A stretch of 13,618 bases of DNA, taken from assembly GCA_044233745.1 (NCBI GenBank), contig JBIIJN010000074.1:1-13618 (forward strand). The letters are read 5' to 3'. The position numbers and the translations under genes were made by a program. Positions 1 to 6,667 of this stretch are shown here, piece by piece (position 1 is the stretch's first letter; every line of letters starts with the position of its first letter). Source of the DNA: UBA6165 sp044233745 (lineage in GTDB: Bacteria; Bacteroidota; Bacteroidia; Flavobacteriales_D; Crocinitomicaceae). A model generated the notes under the pieces. It worked only from the letters and a program-made list of their open reading frames with translations. It did not search any database and was not told where the DNA came from.

Positions 1-22
1 CGTTCAACTGCATTCTTTTCTT

Positions 23-30
23 TAGTTTTG
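23..30 (+). promoter_or_regulatory. Bacteroidota -7 promoter box, TAGTTTTG
   Basis: The bases match TAnnTTTG exactly and end five bases before the GTG start at 35. A transcript starting some 5-8 bases after the box would be leaderless or nearly so. The -33 element would fall at the very edge of the window, so it cannot be judged. Confidence 0.45.
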
Positions 31-34
31 CTTC

Positions 35-1702
35 GTGAAACAACACCGACATATCTGGTTCCTTTTGGTCTTGGTGCTTGCTTGCTCGGTTGTTGTGAAT
101 GATTGGGACAATCAGTATCGTCGGCCCATCATTGGTGACGCTAAAGGATATTACGCCTATTTGCCTGCTGCATTTATTTATCAGGATTTCAGTTTCAGTT
201 TTGTTGAAGATGTGGAACAGAAATATTATCCATCGGATGGGTCTTTGGGCAAGCACTTTTTGGTTCAACAAGCCAATGGAACCCAAGTGAATAAATGTTT
301 TCCGGGTGTTTCATTGTTTTATTTGCCGTTTTTCTTGCTGGCTTTTTTTCTCTCTTTCATTTTTGGCTTGCCCATAGATGGTTATGCCCCTCTTTTTCAA
401 TGGAGTATTGCAGCAGCTCATTGGTTTTATTTTTTCTGGGCTTTGCTTCTTTTGGACAAAATATTAATAAAAAAGGGAATAGTCTCTCGGCATAGAATTG
501 TCGGTTTTATAGCACTTATTTTTGCTTCGAATTTATTCTTTTACTTGGTTTACGATTTTTCCGTTGCCCATATTTTCGGATTTTTCACATGCACAATGAT
601 GCTTCATTACGCTGAGTCATGGAACAATCTTCCGAGTTGGTCAAAACTGGGTTGGATGGCTGTGGTTATGTCGCTCGCTGTGATTATGCGTCCAACAAAC
701 GCTCTTTTTTTGTTGGCATTACCCTTAGTTGTAGATCGTGCTCAAATAATCTTCTTCGCAAAAGAGAAGTTTTACCTGCGGTTATTGCCTTGGAGACAAA
801 TCATTATAAGCATAGCCATACTTTCTATTCCCTTGCTCCTTTGGAAAATTCAAACTGGTTCTTGGTTGGTATATTCCTATGGCGATGAGCGTATGAATTT
901 CGCTGAGCCACACTTGCTGAATTTTCTTTTTTCGGTGCAGAAAGGTTGGTGGTTTTGGTCGCCTGTAATGTTTTTGATGTTTATTTTCGGTTCATTTTAT
1001 TATTGGAACATGGCGAGATGGAAGGGCGTTTACTTTGCTGTTTCCATTTTGATTGTGGCTTACGTTTTTTCTTGTTGGTGGATGTGGACTTTTGGCGGCG
1101 GATTGGGACAGCGCCCGATGCTTGATTTTTACCCTATTTTATTTCTGGGATTTATTGGTTTTTTGCATCATTTTCTAAAATTTCAATGGTTTTCATTGGT
1201 TTTGATTCCTTTGATTTCACTCAACATGGTTCAAGCTTTTCAGATCAATAAATATATCTTGGTGGGTGGAGAAACAACATGGGTAGATTATCGCTCCCAT
1301 TTCTTGCAATTGAAACGAGACGCTCCAAAAGTGGATGTTGATTCATCGTGGTCTGAATGGACAAGATTGCGAATTGAAGAAGTAACTGAATTGAATCAAA
1401 ATACATCTTTCAGTGCTTCTTTGTCCATTGATAGCTTGCCAAAATATGCAAAGTTGTTATTGCGCGCAAACGTTGGCGGTGTCCATGAAAGCCCCAATTT
1501 GGCATTGATAGTTTCTAATGAAGACGCCACGTTTTACCATGCACAATATATCGGGAATTATCTATACCGTAAACCGAGGTTGATAGAGTTTTTGTTAGAT
1601 GTGCCAAATCCAACAGATGGTCCTTTGAAGGTCTATTTTTGGAATCATGATAGCGGGGAAAGAGCGGTGGTGGAATGGATGGAGGTTGTTGTTTATGAGT
1701 AG
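35..1702 (+). CDS. Polytopic membrane protein, probable GT-C-type glycosyltransferase
   Basis: A 555-residue protein with about ten hydrophobic segments, roughly at residues 7-22, 90-112, 122-141, 153-175, 205-232, 255-271, 307-324, 331-350, 366-380 and 384-400, followed by a soluble tail (about 430-555) that looks beta-rich. The first outer loop carries IIGDAKGYYAYLPA (32-45). An acidic residue (here D35) in the first loop of a multi-helix protein is typical of GT-C enzymes, which take sugars from lipid-phosphate carriers outside the membrane. Acceptor and donor cannot be read from the sequence. The start is GTG: an in-frame TAG at 23-25 excludes anything upstream, and MKQHRH followed directly by a helix is reasonable. 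The gene ends at the 139-bp repeat. No homologue is recognised by name, so this is a class-level assignment only. Confidence 0.7.
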   Translation: MKQHRHIWFLLVLVLACSVVVNDWDNQYRRPIIGDAKGYYAYLPAAFIYQDFSFSFVEDVEQKYYPSDGSLGKHFLVQQANGTQVNKCFPGVSLFYLPFFLLAFFLSFIFGLPIDGYAPLFQWSIAAAHWFYFFWALLLLDKILIKKGIVSRHRIVGFIALIFASNLFFYLVYDFSVAHIFGFFTCTMMLHYAESWNNLPSWSKLGWMAVVMSLAVIMRPTNALFLLALPLVVDRAQIIFFAKEKFYLRLLPWRQIIISIAILSIPLLLWKIQTGSWLVYSYGDERMNFAEPHLLNFLFSVQKGWWFWSPVMFLMFIFGSFYYWNMARWKGVYFAVSILIVAYVFSCWWMWTFGGGLGQRPMLDFYPILFLGFIGFLHHFLKFQWFSLVLIPLISLNMVQAFQINKYILVGGETTWVDYRSHFLQLKRDAPKVDVDSSWSEWTRLRIEEVTELNQNTSFSASLSIDSLPKYAKLLLRANVGGVHESPNLALIVSNEDATFYHAQYIGNYLYRKPRLIEFLLDVPNPTDGPLKVYFWNHDSGERAVVEWMEVVVYE

Positions 1703-1704
1703 AG

Positions 1705-2100
1705 GATTTTAACGGTTAAGTAACGGTTATTAACAGTTAGGTAACGCCTAGTACTTGCAATAAAATGAAAATCAATACTTTACAACGATGCTGTTTTTCA
1801 GTTTTATTCGAAATACTGAAAATGATTGATTGAGAATCTATTCGATTTTAACGGTTAAGTAACGGTTATTAACCGTTAGGTAACGGCTAGCACTTGCAAC
1901 AAAATGAAAATCAATACTTTACAACGATGCTGTTTTTCAGTTTTATTCGAAATACTGAAAATGATCGATTGAGAATCTATTCGATTTTAACGGTTAAGTA
2001 ACGGTTATTAACCGTTAGGTAACGGCTAGCACTTTCAACAAACTGAAAATCAATGCCTTACAACAATGCTGTTTTTCAGTATTATTCAAAAAGCTGCAAT
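1705..2100. repeat. 139-bp tandem repeat, nearly three copies
   Basis: Copies begin at 1705, 1844 and 1983, exactly 139 bases apart. The first two differ at only a handful of positions; the third diverges from about 2030 and fades out near 2100. Each copy opens with four AAC(G/C)-type words whose starts are 11, 10 and 11 bases apart (1850, 1861, 1871 and 1882 in copy 2), including the 17-base palindrome AACGGTTATTAACCGTT (1861-1877 and 2000-2016). Copies 1 and 2 also hold a hairpin with arms TTTTCAGT and ACTGAAAA (1795-1802/1815-1822 and 1934-1941/1954-1961). No credible gene lies in 1703-2178. The block sits between convergent genes and could end transcription from both sides or bind a protein. 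Confidence 0.9.
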
Positions 2101-2178
2101 CAAATAATTCACAAGTTATAAAATTCTAATGTATGCATTTTGTTGATGACTGAGCTAAATAGAGCTTTTATGAGTCAT

Positions 2179-2553
2179 CTAGGCTGCTTTTGCTTCAGAA
2201 AAATCAGTTCTAAAAATCAATACTTCATCATCCGCATATGCAATCCAAGCGATATCATATACATAGTGAATTGTTTTCCCTTTGCTGTTGTAGAAGTGGG
2301 TTAAATACTTGAATTGGAATTTTTTCTCTTCCAATAGAATTCTTGGAATTTTTGCACGTTTTTGATTTTTTCCGAGTATTTCAAGAAGAATCGACCAATT
2401 TCTGTGAAGATGTCTGTCTAAGCCAGATGAACTATTTTTGGTGACCTGACGCAGTTTGATGTGATAATGATTTTTACACTTCAAACTGCAGAACATTTTG
2501 TCTGCTCTGCCAGTAATTGTAGTCTTGCAGATCTTACATTTTTTACTTTTCAT
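2179..2553 (-). CDS. Small zinc-ribbon hypothetical protein
   Basis: A 124-residue protein. The N-terminus shows two Cys pairs, KKCKICKT (4-11) and MFCSLKCKNHYH (20-31), a compact C-x2-C...C-x3-C zinc-binding knuckle like those of short zinc-ribbon proteins. The remainder (about 45-118) has the pattern RNWSILLEIL ... FQFKYLTHFY ... GKTIHYVYDIAW, resembling a family of small uncharacterised Bacteroidota proteins that I recall with the same zinc knuckle and length. Its function is unknown; nucleic-acid binding is only a guess from the zinc ribbon and basic character. It is monocistronic, converges on the membrane-protein gene across the 139-bp repeats, and has a TAAATTTG box upstream. Confidence 0.8.
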   Translation of the reverse strand: MKSKKCKICKTTITGRADKMFCSLKCKNHYHIKLRQVTKNSSSGLDRHLHRNWSILLEILGKNQKRAKIPRILLEEKKFQFKYLTHFYNSKGKTIHYVYDIAWIAYADDEVLIFRTDFSEAKAA

Positions 2554-2602
2554 ATGAGTAGGTTTAAGAAGGTCGCTGCCTTCGTTAATAAATTAGGTTC
2601 AG

Positions 2603-2610
2603 CAAATTTA
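2603..2610 (-). promoter_or_regulatory. -7 promoter box TAAATTTG for the zinc-ribbon gene
   Basis: Read on the minus strand this is TAAATTTG, an exact TAnnTTTG match. It would give a leader of roughly 45 bases before the ATG at 2553. No clear -33 TTG was found, so the call rests on the -7 box and its position. Confidence 0.35.
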
Positions 2611-2722
2611 ATTGAAAAAAATATAATAAGGTGAACTGTGACATCAAATTGTTAAAGTTTAAAGCCTACATCGTTCTGGACAATCAGATATTTGCACTAA
2701 CTCCCGAACCAACTTTTTTTCT

Positions 2723-2730
2723 TAGGTTTG
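2723..2730 (+). promoter_or_regulatory. -7 promoter box TAGGTTTG for the GT2 gene
   Basis: An exact TAnnTTTG match. Transcription would begin near 2736, about ten bases before the ATG at 2746. This rules out the in-frame TTG at 2728, which lies inside the box. Confidence 0.5.
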
Positions 2731-2745
2731 CATCTCAATAATTTC

Positions 2746-3444
2746 ATGAAAAAGCTCAGCATAATCATCCCTGTTTTCAACGAAGAAACCACAATTTTCC
2801 AAGTACTTGATGTTGTCAACAACATTCCTCTGAATCATGGTGTTGAGAAAGAAATCATCGTTGTGAATGATTGTTCAACGGACAACAGCGCCAATGAAAT
2901 CGTGAGATATTGCCAGGATTTCGTGCACATCCAAGTAGTCAACAAACCTGTTAATCAGGGGAAAGGCGCGGCTCTTCATACAGGAATTCAATATGCCACT
3001 GGTGATTACATTGTTATTCAGGACGCAGATTTGGAATTAGACCCAAATGAAATCAACTTACTCATCGAACCTGTGATTCAAAATGAAGCCGATGTGGTTT
3101 ATGGTTCGCGTTTTTTGAATGGCAAAGTGCAAACACAAAACTTGTTGAGCAGATGGGCCAATTGGTTCTTGACCAAACTTTCCAATGTAGTTTTTGGCAT
3201 TAAAATTACCGATATGGAGACCTGCTATAAACTCATCCCCGCTGATGTTTTCAAATCGCTGCATTTGATCGAACAACGCTTTGGTTTTGAACCAGAAATT
3301 ACCGCGAAATTAGCAAAGAACAAAAAGCTCCGTTGGAAAGAGGTGCCTATCACCTACAATCCGAGAAGCACAGATCAAGGCAAAAAAATTGGTTGGAAAG
3401 ATGGCCTGAGGGCGGTGCAGTGTATTTTGAAGTACGGGATTTAA
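2746..3444 (+). CDS. GT2 glycosyltransferase, dolichol-phosphate-mannose-synthase-like
   Basis: A 232-residue soluble GT-A-fold enzyme expected to move a sugar from a nucleotide donor to a polyprenyl phosphate on the cytoplasmic face of the membrane. Visible motifs in order: LSIIIPVFNE (4-13), EIIVVNDCSTDNS (36-48), NQGKGAAL (70-77), the metal-binding DAD in IQDADLELDP (D93, D95), YGSRF (119-123), and ITDMETCYKL (154-163), which is typical of the DPM1/GtrB group. There are no C-terminal membrane helices, unlike GtrB, so it is the short DPM1 form. The start is placed at ATG 2746 (MKKLSIIIPVFNE): the longer TTG form would begin inside the promoter box. Sugar and acceptor are unknown. It could supply lipid-linked sugar to a GT-C enzyme such as the one at 35-1702; that link is inference. 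Confidence 0.9.
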   Translation: MKKLSIIIPVFNEETTIFQVLDVVNNIPLNHGVEKEIIVVNDCSTDNSANEIVRYCQDFVHIQVVNKPVNQGKGAALHTGIQYATGDYIVIQDADLELDPNEINLLIEPVIQNEADVVYGSRFLNGKVQTQNLLSRWANWFLTKLSNVVFGIKITDMETCYKLIPADVFKSLHLIEQRFGFEPEITAKLAKNKKLRWKEVPITYNPRSTDQGKKIGWKDGLRAVQCILKYGI

Positions 3445-3450
3445 GGTTAG

Positions 3451-3492
3451 CTTTTGGCGGTTAGCGGTTGGCTGTTAGCTATTAGCCAAAAG
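3451..3492 (+). terminator. Long imperfect hairpin after the GT2 gene
   Basis: Arms CTTTTGGC (3451-3458) and GCCAAAAG (3485-3492) are exact complements. The interior can pair further through TTAGC and GCTA words. It begins six bases after the stop codon, as expected for an mRNA 3'-end structure, but no T-tract follows, so classical intrinsic termination is uncertain. Confidence 0.4.
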
Positions 3493-3549
3493 TGTAACTT
3501 ACCAACAGCCAAAGCGAAGCGAGCCAATAGCTAAAGCGCAGCGAACCAA

Positions 3550-3569
3550 CCTGTCTGCCGACAGGCAGG
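3550..3569. repeat. Short hairpin element CCTGTCTGCCGACAGGCAGG
   Basis: A 20-base near-palindrome. CCTGTCTG pairs with CAGGCAGG (eight pairs, one G-T) around the loop CCGA; an alternative fold is CTGCC-GACA-GGCAG. It interrupts the low-complexity sequence abruptly and differs from it in base composition, as expected of a small dispersed palindromic element. The same overall design (7-8 bp stem, about 4-nt loop) recurs in the tRNA array with different sequences. Confidence 0.55.
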
Positions 3570-3687
3570 TAGCTAATCACTAACAGCTCCCATCAAAACC
3601 TAACAAAAGTCATTTGATTCTCTGATGTTTAGCAGCAATTGAATGAATAAATCTAAGCACTTTTGTTTGAACATTAAATCAAACAAA

Positions 3688-4107
3688 ATGAAAAAGAGAG
3701 AACCAGTTTCACACATCATGACAGCTTCTGTAATTACCTTAGATAAAAACACGAATGATCTTCGTGATGCCAATAAAATATTTAATAAAGAAGGGATTCG
3801 TCATTTACCTGTTACGGAAGGTGGGAAGTTGTGTGGCATTATTTCGAAGAACGATATCAATCGCCTTAGTTTTGGTGCCTTATTCGACAATCAAGGTGAT
3901 GCGGATGAAGCTGTTTTGGAAATGTTGTCTATTGATCAAGTAATGACGGCACATCCGAAAGTAGTGAATACAGAAACGTCGATAAAAGAAGTTGCTGAAA
4001 TTTTCGCTACTCAAGATTTTCACTCTTTGCCAGTGGTTGACAACAACGAATTAAAAGGTATTGTGACCAGCACTGATGTTATTAAATATTTGTTGGAGCA
4101 GTATTAA
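3688..4107 (+). CDS. Two-CBS-domain protein
   Basis: A 139-residue protein made of two CBS domains in tandem, a pair that normally folds into a Bateman module binding adenosyl nucleotides. CBS1 runs from about 8 to 62 (VSHIMTASVITLDKN ... RHLPVTEGGKLCGIISKNDI) and CBS2 from about 82 to 136 (IDQVMTAHPKVVNTETS ... HSLPVVDNNELKGIVTSTDV). The linker is acidic (DNQGDADEAV, 68-77). There is no fused effector domain, so it probably regulates or senses through a partner that cannot be named here. ATG 3688 is preferred over ATG 3643 because the CBS fold starts at MKKREPVSHIM and a partial promoter box (CACTTTTG, 3658-3665) lies downstream of 3643. It is convergent with ribBA. Confidence 0.88.
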   Translation: MKKREPVSHIMTASVITLDKNTNDLRDANKIFNKEGIRHLPVTEGGKLCGIISKNDINRLSFGALFDNQGDADEAVLEMLSIDQVMTAHPKVVNTETSIKEVAEIFATQDFHSLPVVDNNELKGIVTSTDVIKYLLEQY

Positions 4108-4214
4108 TCGGGTGGCTGGCAACTGGCTTCTAGCGGCTAGCTGTTTCTCCAAGTCGCTGAGTTTTTACAGCAAAGTAACATTTGCCAGTAGCGAGCAGCG
4201 AGTAGCCCAAAAAA
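4108..4214. repeat. Inverted low-complexity repeat between convergent genes
   Basis: The first half carries GGCTGGCAACTGGC and AGCGGCTAGC; the second half carries GCCAGTAGCGAGCAGCGAGTAGCC, which is partly complementary (for example ACTGGC with GCCAGT). It fills the gap between the stop codons of the CBS gene (+) and ribBA (-), so a bidirectional 3'-end hairpin is plausible. Same style as 3446-3597 but a different sequence. Confidence 0.45.
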
Positions 4215-5426
4215 CTACAAATTCTTCAAGCTGTGACCCATTTTATCTCGCTTGGTTTTCAAATACAATTCGTTGTGTTCGTTGCTTTGGATTTCGAGTG
4301 GGATGTTATCTACAATTTCAAGTCCATACCCGATCAAGCCAGTGCGTTTGGTTGGGTTGTTGGACATTAATTTCATTTTTCGGATACCTAAATCTCTTAA
4401 TATTTGCGCCCCTATACCATAGTCGCGGTGGTCCATTTTGAAACCCAATTCTAAATTAGCTTCAACCGTGTCTAATCCCTGCTCTTGCAGTTTGTATGCG
4501 CGAAGTTTATTAACCAAACCAATTCCGCGACCTTCTTGATTCATATACACAATGATGCCTTTACCATTTTCCTCGATAAGTTCCATAGCTTTTTGCAGTT
4601 GAGCGCCGCAATCGCATCGGCATGAGCCAAAAATATCACCCGTAATGCATGAGGAATGCACACGCACGGGAACAGCTTCGTTTTCGTCCCAAGTGCCTTT
4701 AATCAAAGCTAAATGTTCTTGATCGTTGGTCAGTTGTTTGTACGCAATCAATTCAAAGTTTCCGTATTTGGTGGGCATTTTTACATCCACCAATCTTTCA
4801 ATTAAAGTTTCGTGTTGCAAGCGATATTGAATCAACTGTTCAATTGAGATGATCTTTAAGTCGAATCGTTTGGCTACTTCAAAGAGTTGAGGCAAACGTG
4901 CCATACTACCGTCTTCATTCAAAATTTCAACTAAAATACCCGCAGGTTGGAATCCAGCCAAACGCGCCAAATCAATTGAAGCCTCGGTATGTCCAGCTCT
5001 TCTTAGAACGCCACCAATTTTGGCTCTTAAGGGGAAAATATGCCCAGGTCTACCTAAATCAGATGGCTTGGTTTTGCTATTCACCAAAGACAATATTGTT
5101 TTGGCTCTGTCGTGAGCTGAAATCCCTGTGGTACAACCCTGACCAATCAAATCCACAGAAACAGTAAAGGCTGTATGGTGTAATACGGTATTATTGCTTA
5201 CCATTAAATCGAGCTCAAGTTCATCACAACGCTGGTCAGTTAAAGGTGTACAAATTAACCCGCGACCATGTGTGGCCATGAAGTTGATCATTTCTGGAGT
5301 AGCCATTTCAGCAGCGGCTATAAAGTCGCCTTCGTTTTCGCGATTTTCGTCGTCAACAACGATGACTACTTTTCCTGCTTTGATGTCGGCAATTGCGTCT
5401 TCAATAGAGTTTAATATGTTGCTCAT
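4215..5426 (-). CDS. ribBA: RibBA: 3,4-dihydroxy-2-butanone-4-phosphate synthase / GTP cyclohydrolase II
   Basis: A 403-residue bifunctional enzyme for the two entry reactions of riboflavin synthesis: ribulose-5-phosphate to dihydroxybutanone phosphate plus formate, and GTP to diaminohydroxyphosphoribosylamino-pyrimidinone. The N-terminal domain (1 to about 200) shows VDDENRENEGDF (24-35), HGRGLICTPL (53-62) and GHTEAS (145-150). The C-terminal domain (about 205-400) shows the zinc site in HSSCITGDIFGSCRCDCGAQ (C260, C271 and C273 line up with the three zinc cysteines of E. coli RibA), NQEGRGIGL (296-304), DHRDYGIGAQ (332-341) and MSNNPTK (354-360). All key residues of both domains are present and the length is normal, so both activities are expected. 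It is preceded by its own -7 box with only about 12-15 bases of leader, which leaves no room for an FMN riboswitch. Confidence 0.97.
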   Translation of the reverse strand: MSNILNSIEDAIADIKAGKVVIVVDDENRENEGDFIAAAEMATPEMINFMATHGRGLICTPLTDQRCDELELDLMVSNNTVLHHTAFTVSVDLIGQGCTTGISAHDRAKTILSLVNSKTKPSDLGRPGHIFPLRAKIGGVLRRAGHTEASIDLARLAGFQPAGILVEILNEDGSMARLPQLFEVAKRFDLKIISIEQLIQYRLQHETLIERLVDVKMPTKYGNFELIAYKQLTNDQEHLALIKGTWDENEAVPVRVHSSCITGDIFGSCRCDCGAQLQKAMELIEENGKGIIVYMNQEGRGIGLVNKLRAYKLQEQGLDTVEANLELGFKMDHRDYGIGAQILRDLGIRKMKLMSNNPTKRTGLIGYGLEIVDNIPLEIQSNEHNELYLKTKRDKMGHSLKNL

Positions 5427-5443
5427 GGCTGAATTTTGTGGTG

Positions 5444-5451
5444 CAAAGATA
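5444..5451 (-). promoter_or_regulatory. -7 promoter box TATCTTTG for ribBA
   Basis: On the minus strand this reads TATCTTTG, an exact TAnnTTTG match, 17 bases upstream of the ATG at 5426. ribBA can therefore be transcribed independently of the glycosyltransferase genes that end 62 bases upstream at 5489. Confidence 0.5.
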
Positions 5452-5488
5452 GTTATTCTATAAGGATTGAAGGATGTGATTTGTTCGA

Positions 5489-6667
5489 TTATTCTTGGAT
5501 TGATTTGCGCATCAACTCGCTCAATCGTGCATTAATCGCATGCCAATTAAAGCCTTCAGAAACGAAGATTTTGGCTTTTTCAGCTTGCTCTGCACCTGCT
5601 TCTTTTTCCAACAAACGTTTGATTTCTATCACAAATTCTTCATTGTTGTTTGCCAAACTGATGGTTTCCGTATCACAACCCACGGCGCGATGGGCTAAAT
5701 CTGTGGTAATACAAGGAACACCGAGTGCCATCGCTTCTAATAATTTATTTTGAAGTCCAGTGCCGATAAACATGGGCGCCACAAATATCTTGGCATTGGT
5801 ATAGCTTTGTCGGATGTCATCTACCCAACCCGTAATGCTTACCTGATTTTGGAATTGCATAATTTGCGGACCTGCATTTGCCCCGGAAATCAAACATTTT
5901 AACTTTACACCTTGGGCTGATGCCGTTGGAAGAATTTCTTGAACAATGAATTTTACCGCTTCAATGTTCGGTGGATAGCTCAAGTTTCCAACAAAACAAA
6001 TGTCAAATTCTGGTTCTGACGTGCTTGTATAATTCAAGAAATTTTCGTTCACTCCATTTGGCAAAACATGAATAGCATCGCGCTTTGGATGAGTCATCTG
6101 GGCACGGTCCTGAGCAGAAATAATCAAATGGTTTTCGAAATATTCAAAAATAACATTTTCGTACAACATTAATTTACGCCATTCACTTTTAAAAACCCAA
6201 CGCACTGACCATGGTGCCAATGGAATTCTCTTCTGTACACCTTCACTCAAGGCATCCATGTAATCCAATGTTTTAGAGCAACTGTGGTAGTTTTTGACGT
6301 ATTCTGTGCTGCGAATCAATTGCGCGAAAATATGGTCGGGTTGGATTTCTTTGAGTAAATTCTTAACCCTCGTTTTGTGCTTCCATGATGTGAAATAGTA
6401 GGTTTGAATGGGTCGGCGTCCAAATAATCCCCAAAAAGCGCGTAAATACCCCATCCATTTATTGATGCGCAGTACATGAATCTTTGCGCAGAATGGCCGA
6501 ATCGCTTCTAAATGTTCGTCGCTAACGGGAATGTCGCTGATTGATATCAGATGTATTTCCCAATCCTTGGATAAATCGCGCAACTGGTAATACGCCCGCA
6601 ATTTGTCGCCTTTTTCGATGGGAAAAGGGAAGCGGGAAGTAATGAAAACCAACTTTTTAGATGCCAC
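5489..6667 (-). CDS. GT4-family glycosyltransferase (resembles TIGR03087)
   Basis: About 392 residues with the GT-B layout. The N-terminal domain opens KKLVFITSRFPFPIEKGDKL, whose RFPFPIEKGDK is the donor-side glycine loop pattern of TIGR03087-type (Stp1-like) sugar transferases. The C-terminal domain has DICFVGNLSYPPNIEAV, then IGTGLQNKLLEAMALGVPCI with the E-x7-E-like motif that binds the nucleotide sugar in GT4 enzymes. TIGR03087 members were first linked to exosortase/PEP-CTERM gene sets, but none is visible here, so the role is best stated as envelope or exopolysaccharide sugar transfer. No signal peptide or membrane segment. Start choice: TTG at 6679 or GTG at 6667 (MASKKLVF); GTG is preferred. 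Either way it overlaps the end of the preceding gene (11 or 23 bases), implying translational coupling. Confidence 0.85.
   Translation of the reverse strand: MASKKLVFITSRFPFPIEKGDKLRAYYQLRDLSKDWEIHLISISDIPVSDEHLEAIRPFCAKIHVLRINKWMGYLRAFWGLFGRRPIQTYYFTSWKHKTRVKNLLKEIQPDHIFAQLIRSTEYVKNYHSCSKTLDYMDALSEGVQKRIPLAPWSVRWVFKSEWRKLMLYENVIFEYFENHLIISAQDRAQMTHPKRDAIHVLPNGVNENFLNYTSTSEPEFDICFVGNLSYPPNIEAVKFIVQEILPTASAQGVKLKCLISGANAGPQIMQFQNQVSITGWVDDIRQSYTNAKIFVAPMFIGTGLQNKLLEAMALGVPCITTDLAHRAVGCDTETISLANNNEEFVIEIKRLLEKEAGAEQAEKAKIFVSEGFNWHAINARLSELMRKSIQE

Larger units (their letters stand above)
3446..3597. repeat. Low-complexity GTTAGC/GCTAA and AGCGAA intergenic repeat
   Basis: The stretch is built from short reiterated words (GGTTAGC, GCTGTTAGC, TAGCTA, AAGCGAAGCGAG, AAGCGCAGCGAA). 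Words in the first half recur reverse-complemented in the second half (CCAACAGCC, GCTAATCACTAACAGC), so it can fold on itself. Similar filler is common between Bacteroidota genes (recalled, not searched). It also carries the 20-nt hairpin at 3550-3569. No coding potential. Confidence 0.6.

Noticed and set aside
2728..2745. N-terminal extension of the GT2 gene from TTG 2728
   Set aside because: It would start inside the -7 box, upstream of the likely transcription start; ATG 2746 begins the GT2 fold directly.
3643..3687. Start of the CBS protein at ATG 3643
   Set aside because: The added 15 residues do not belong to the CBS fold, and a partial promoter box lies downstream of that ATG.
4076..4441. 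Plus-strand reading frame across the ribBA 3' end
   Set aside because: It overlaps well-conserved ribBA coding sequence, is cysteine- and phenylalanine-rich in an unlikely way, and matches no family.
5427..5488. FMN riboswitch before ribBA
   Set aside because: The predicted leader is under 20 bases and the whole gap is 62 bases; an RFN element needs well over 100.
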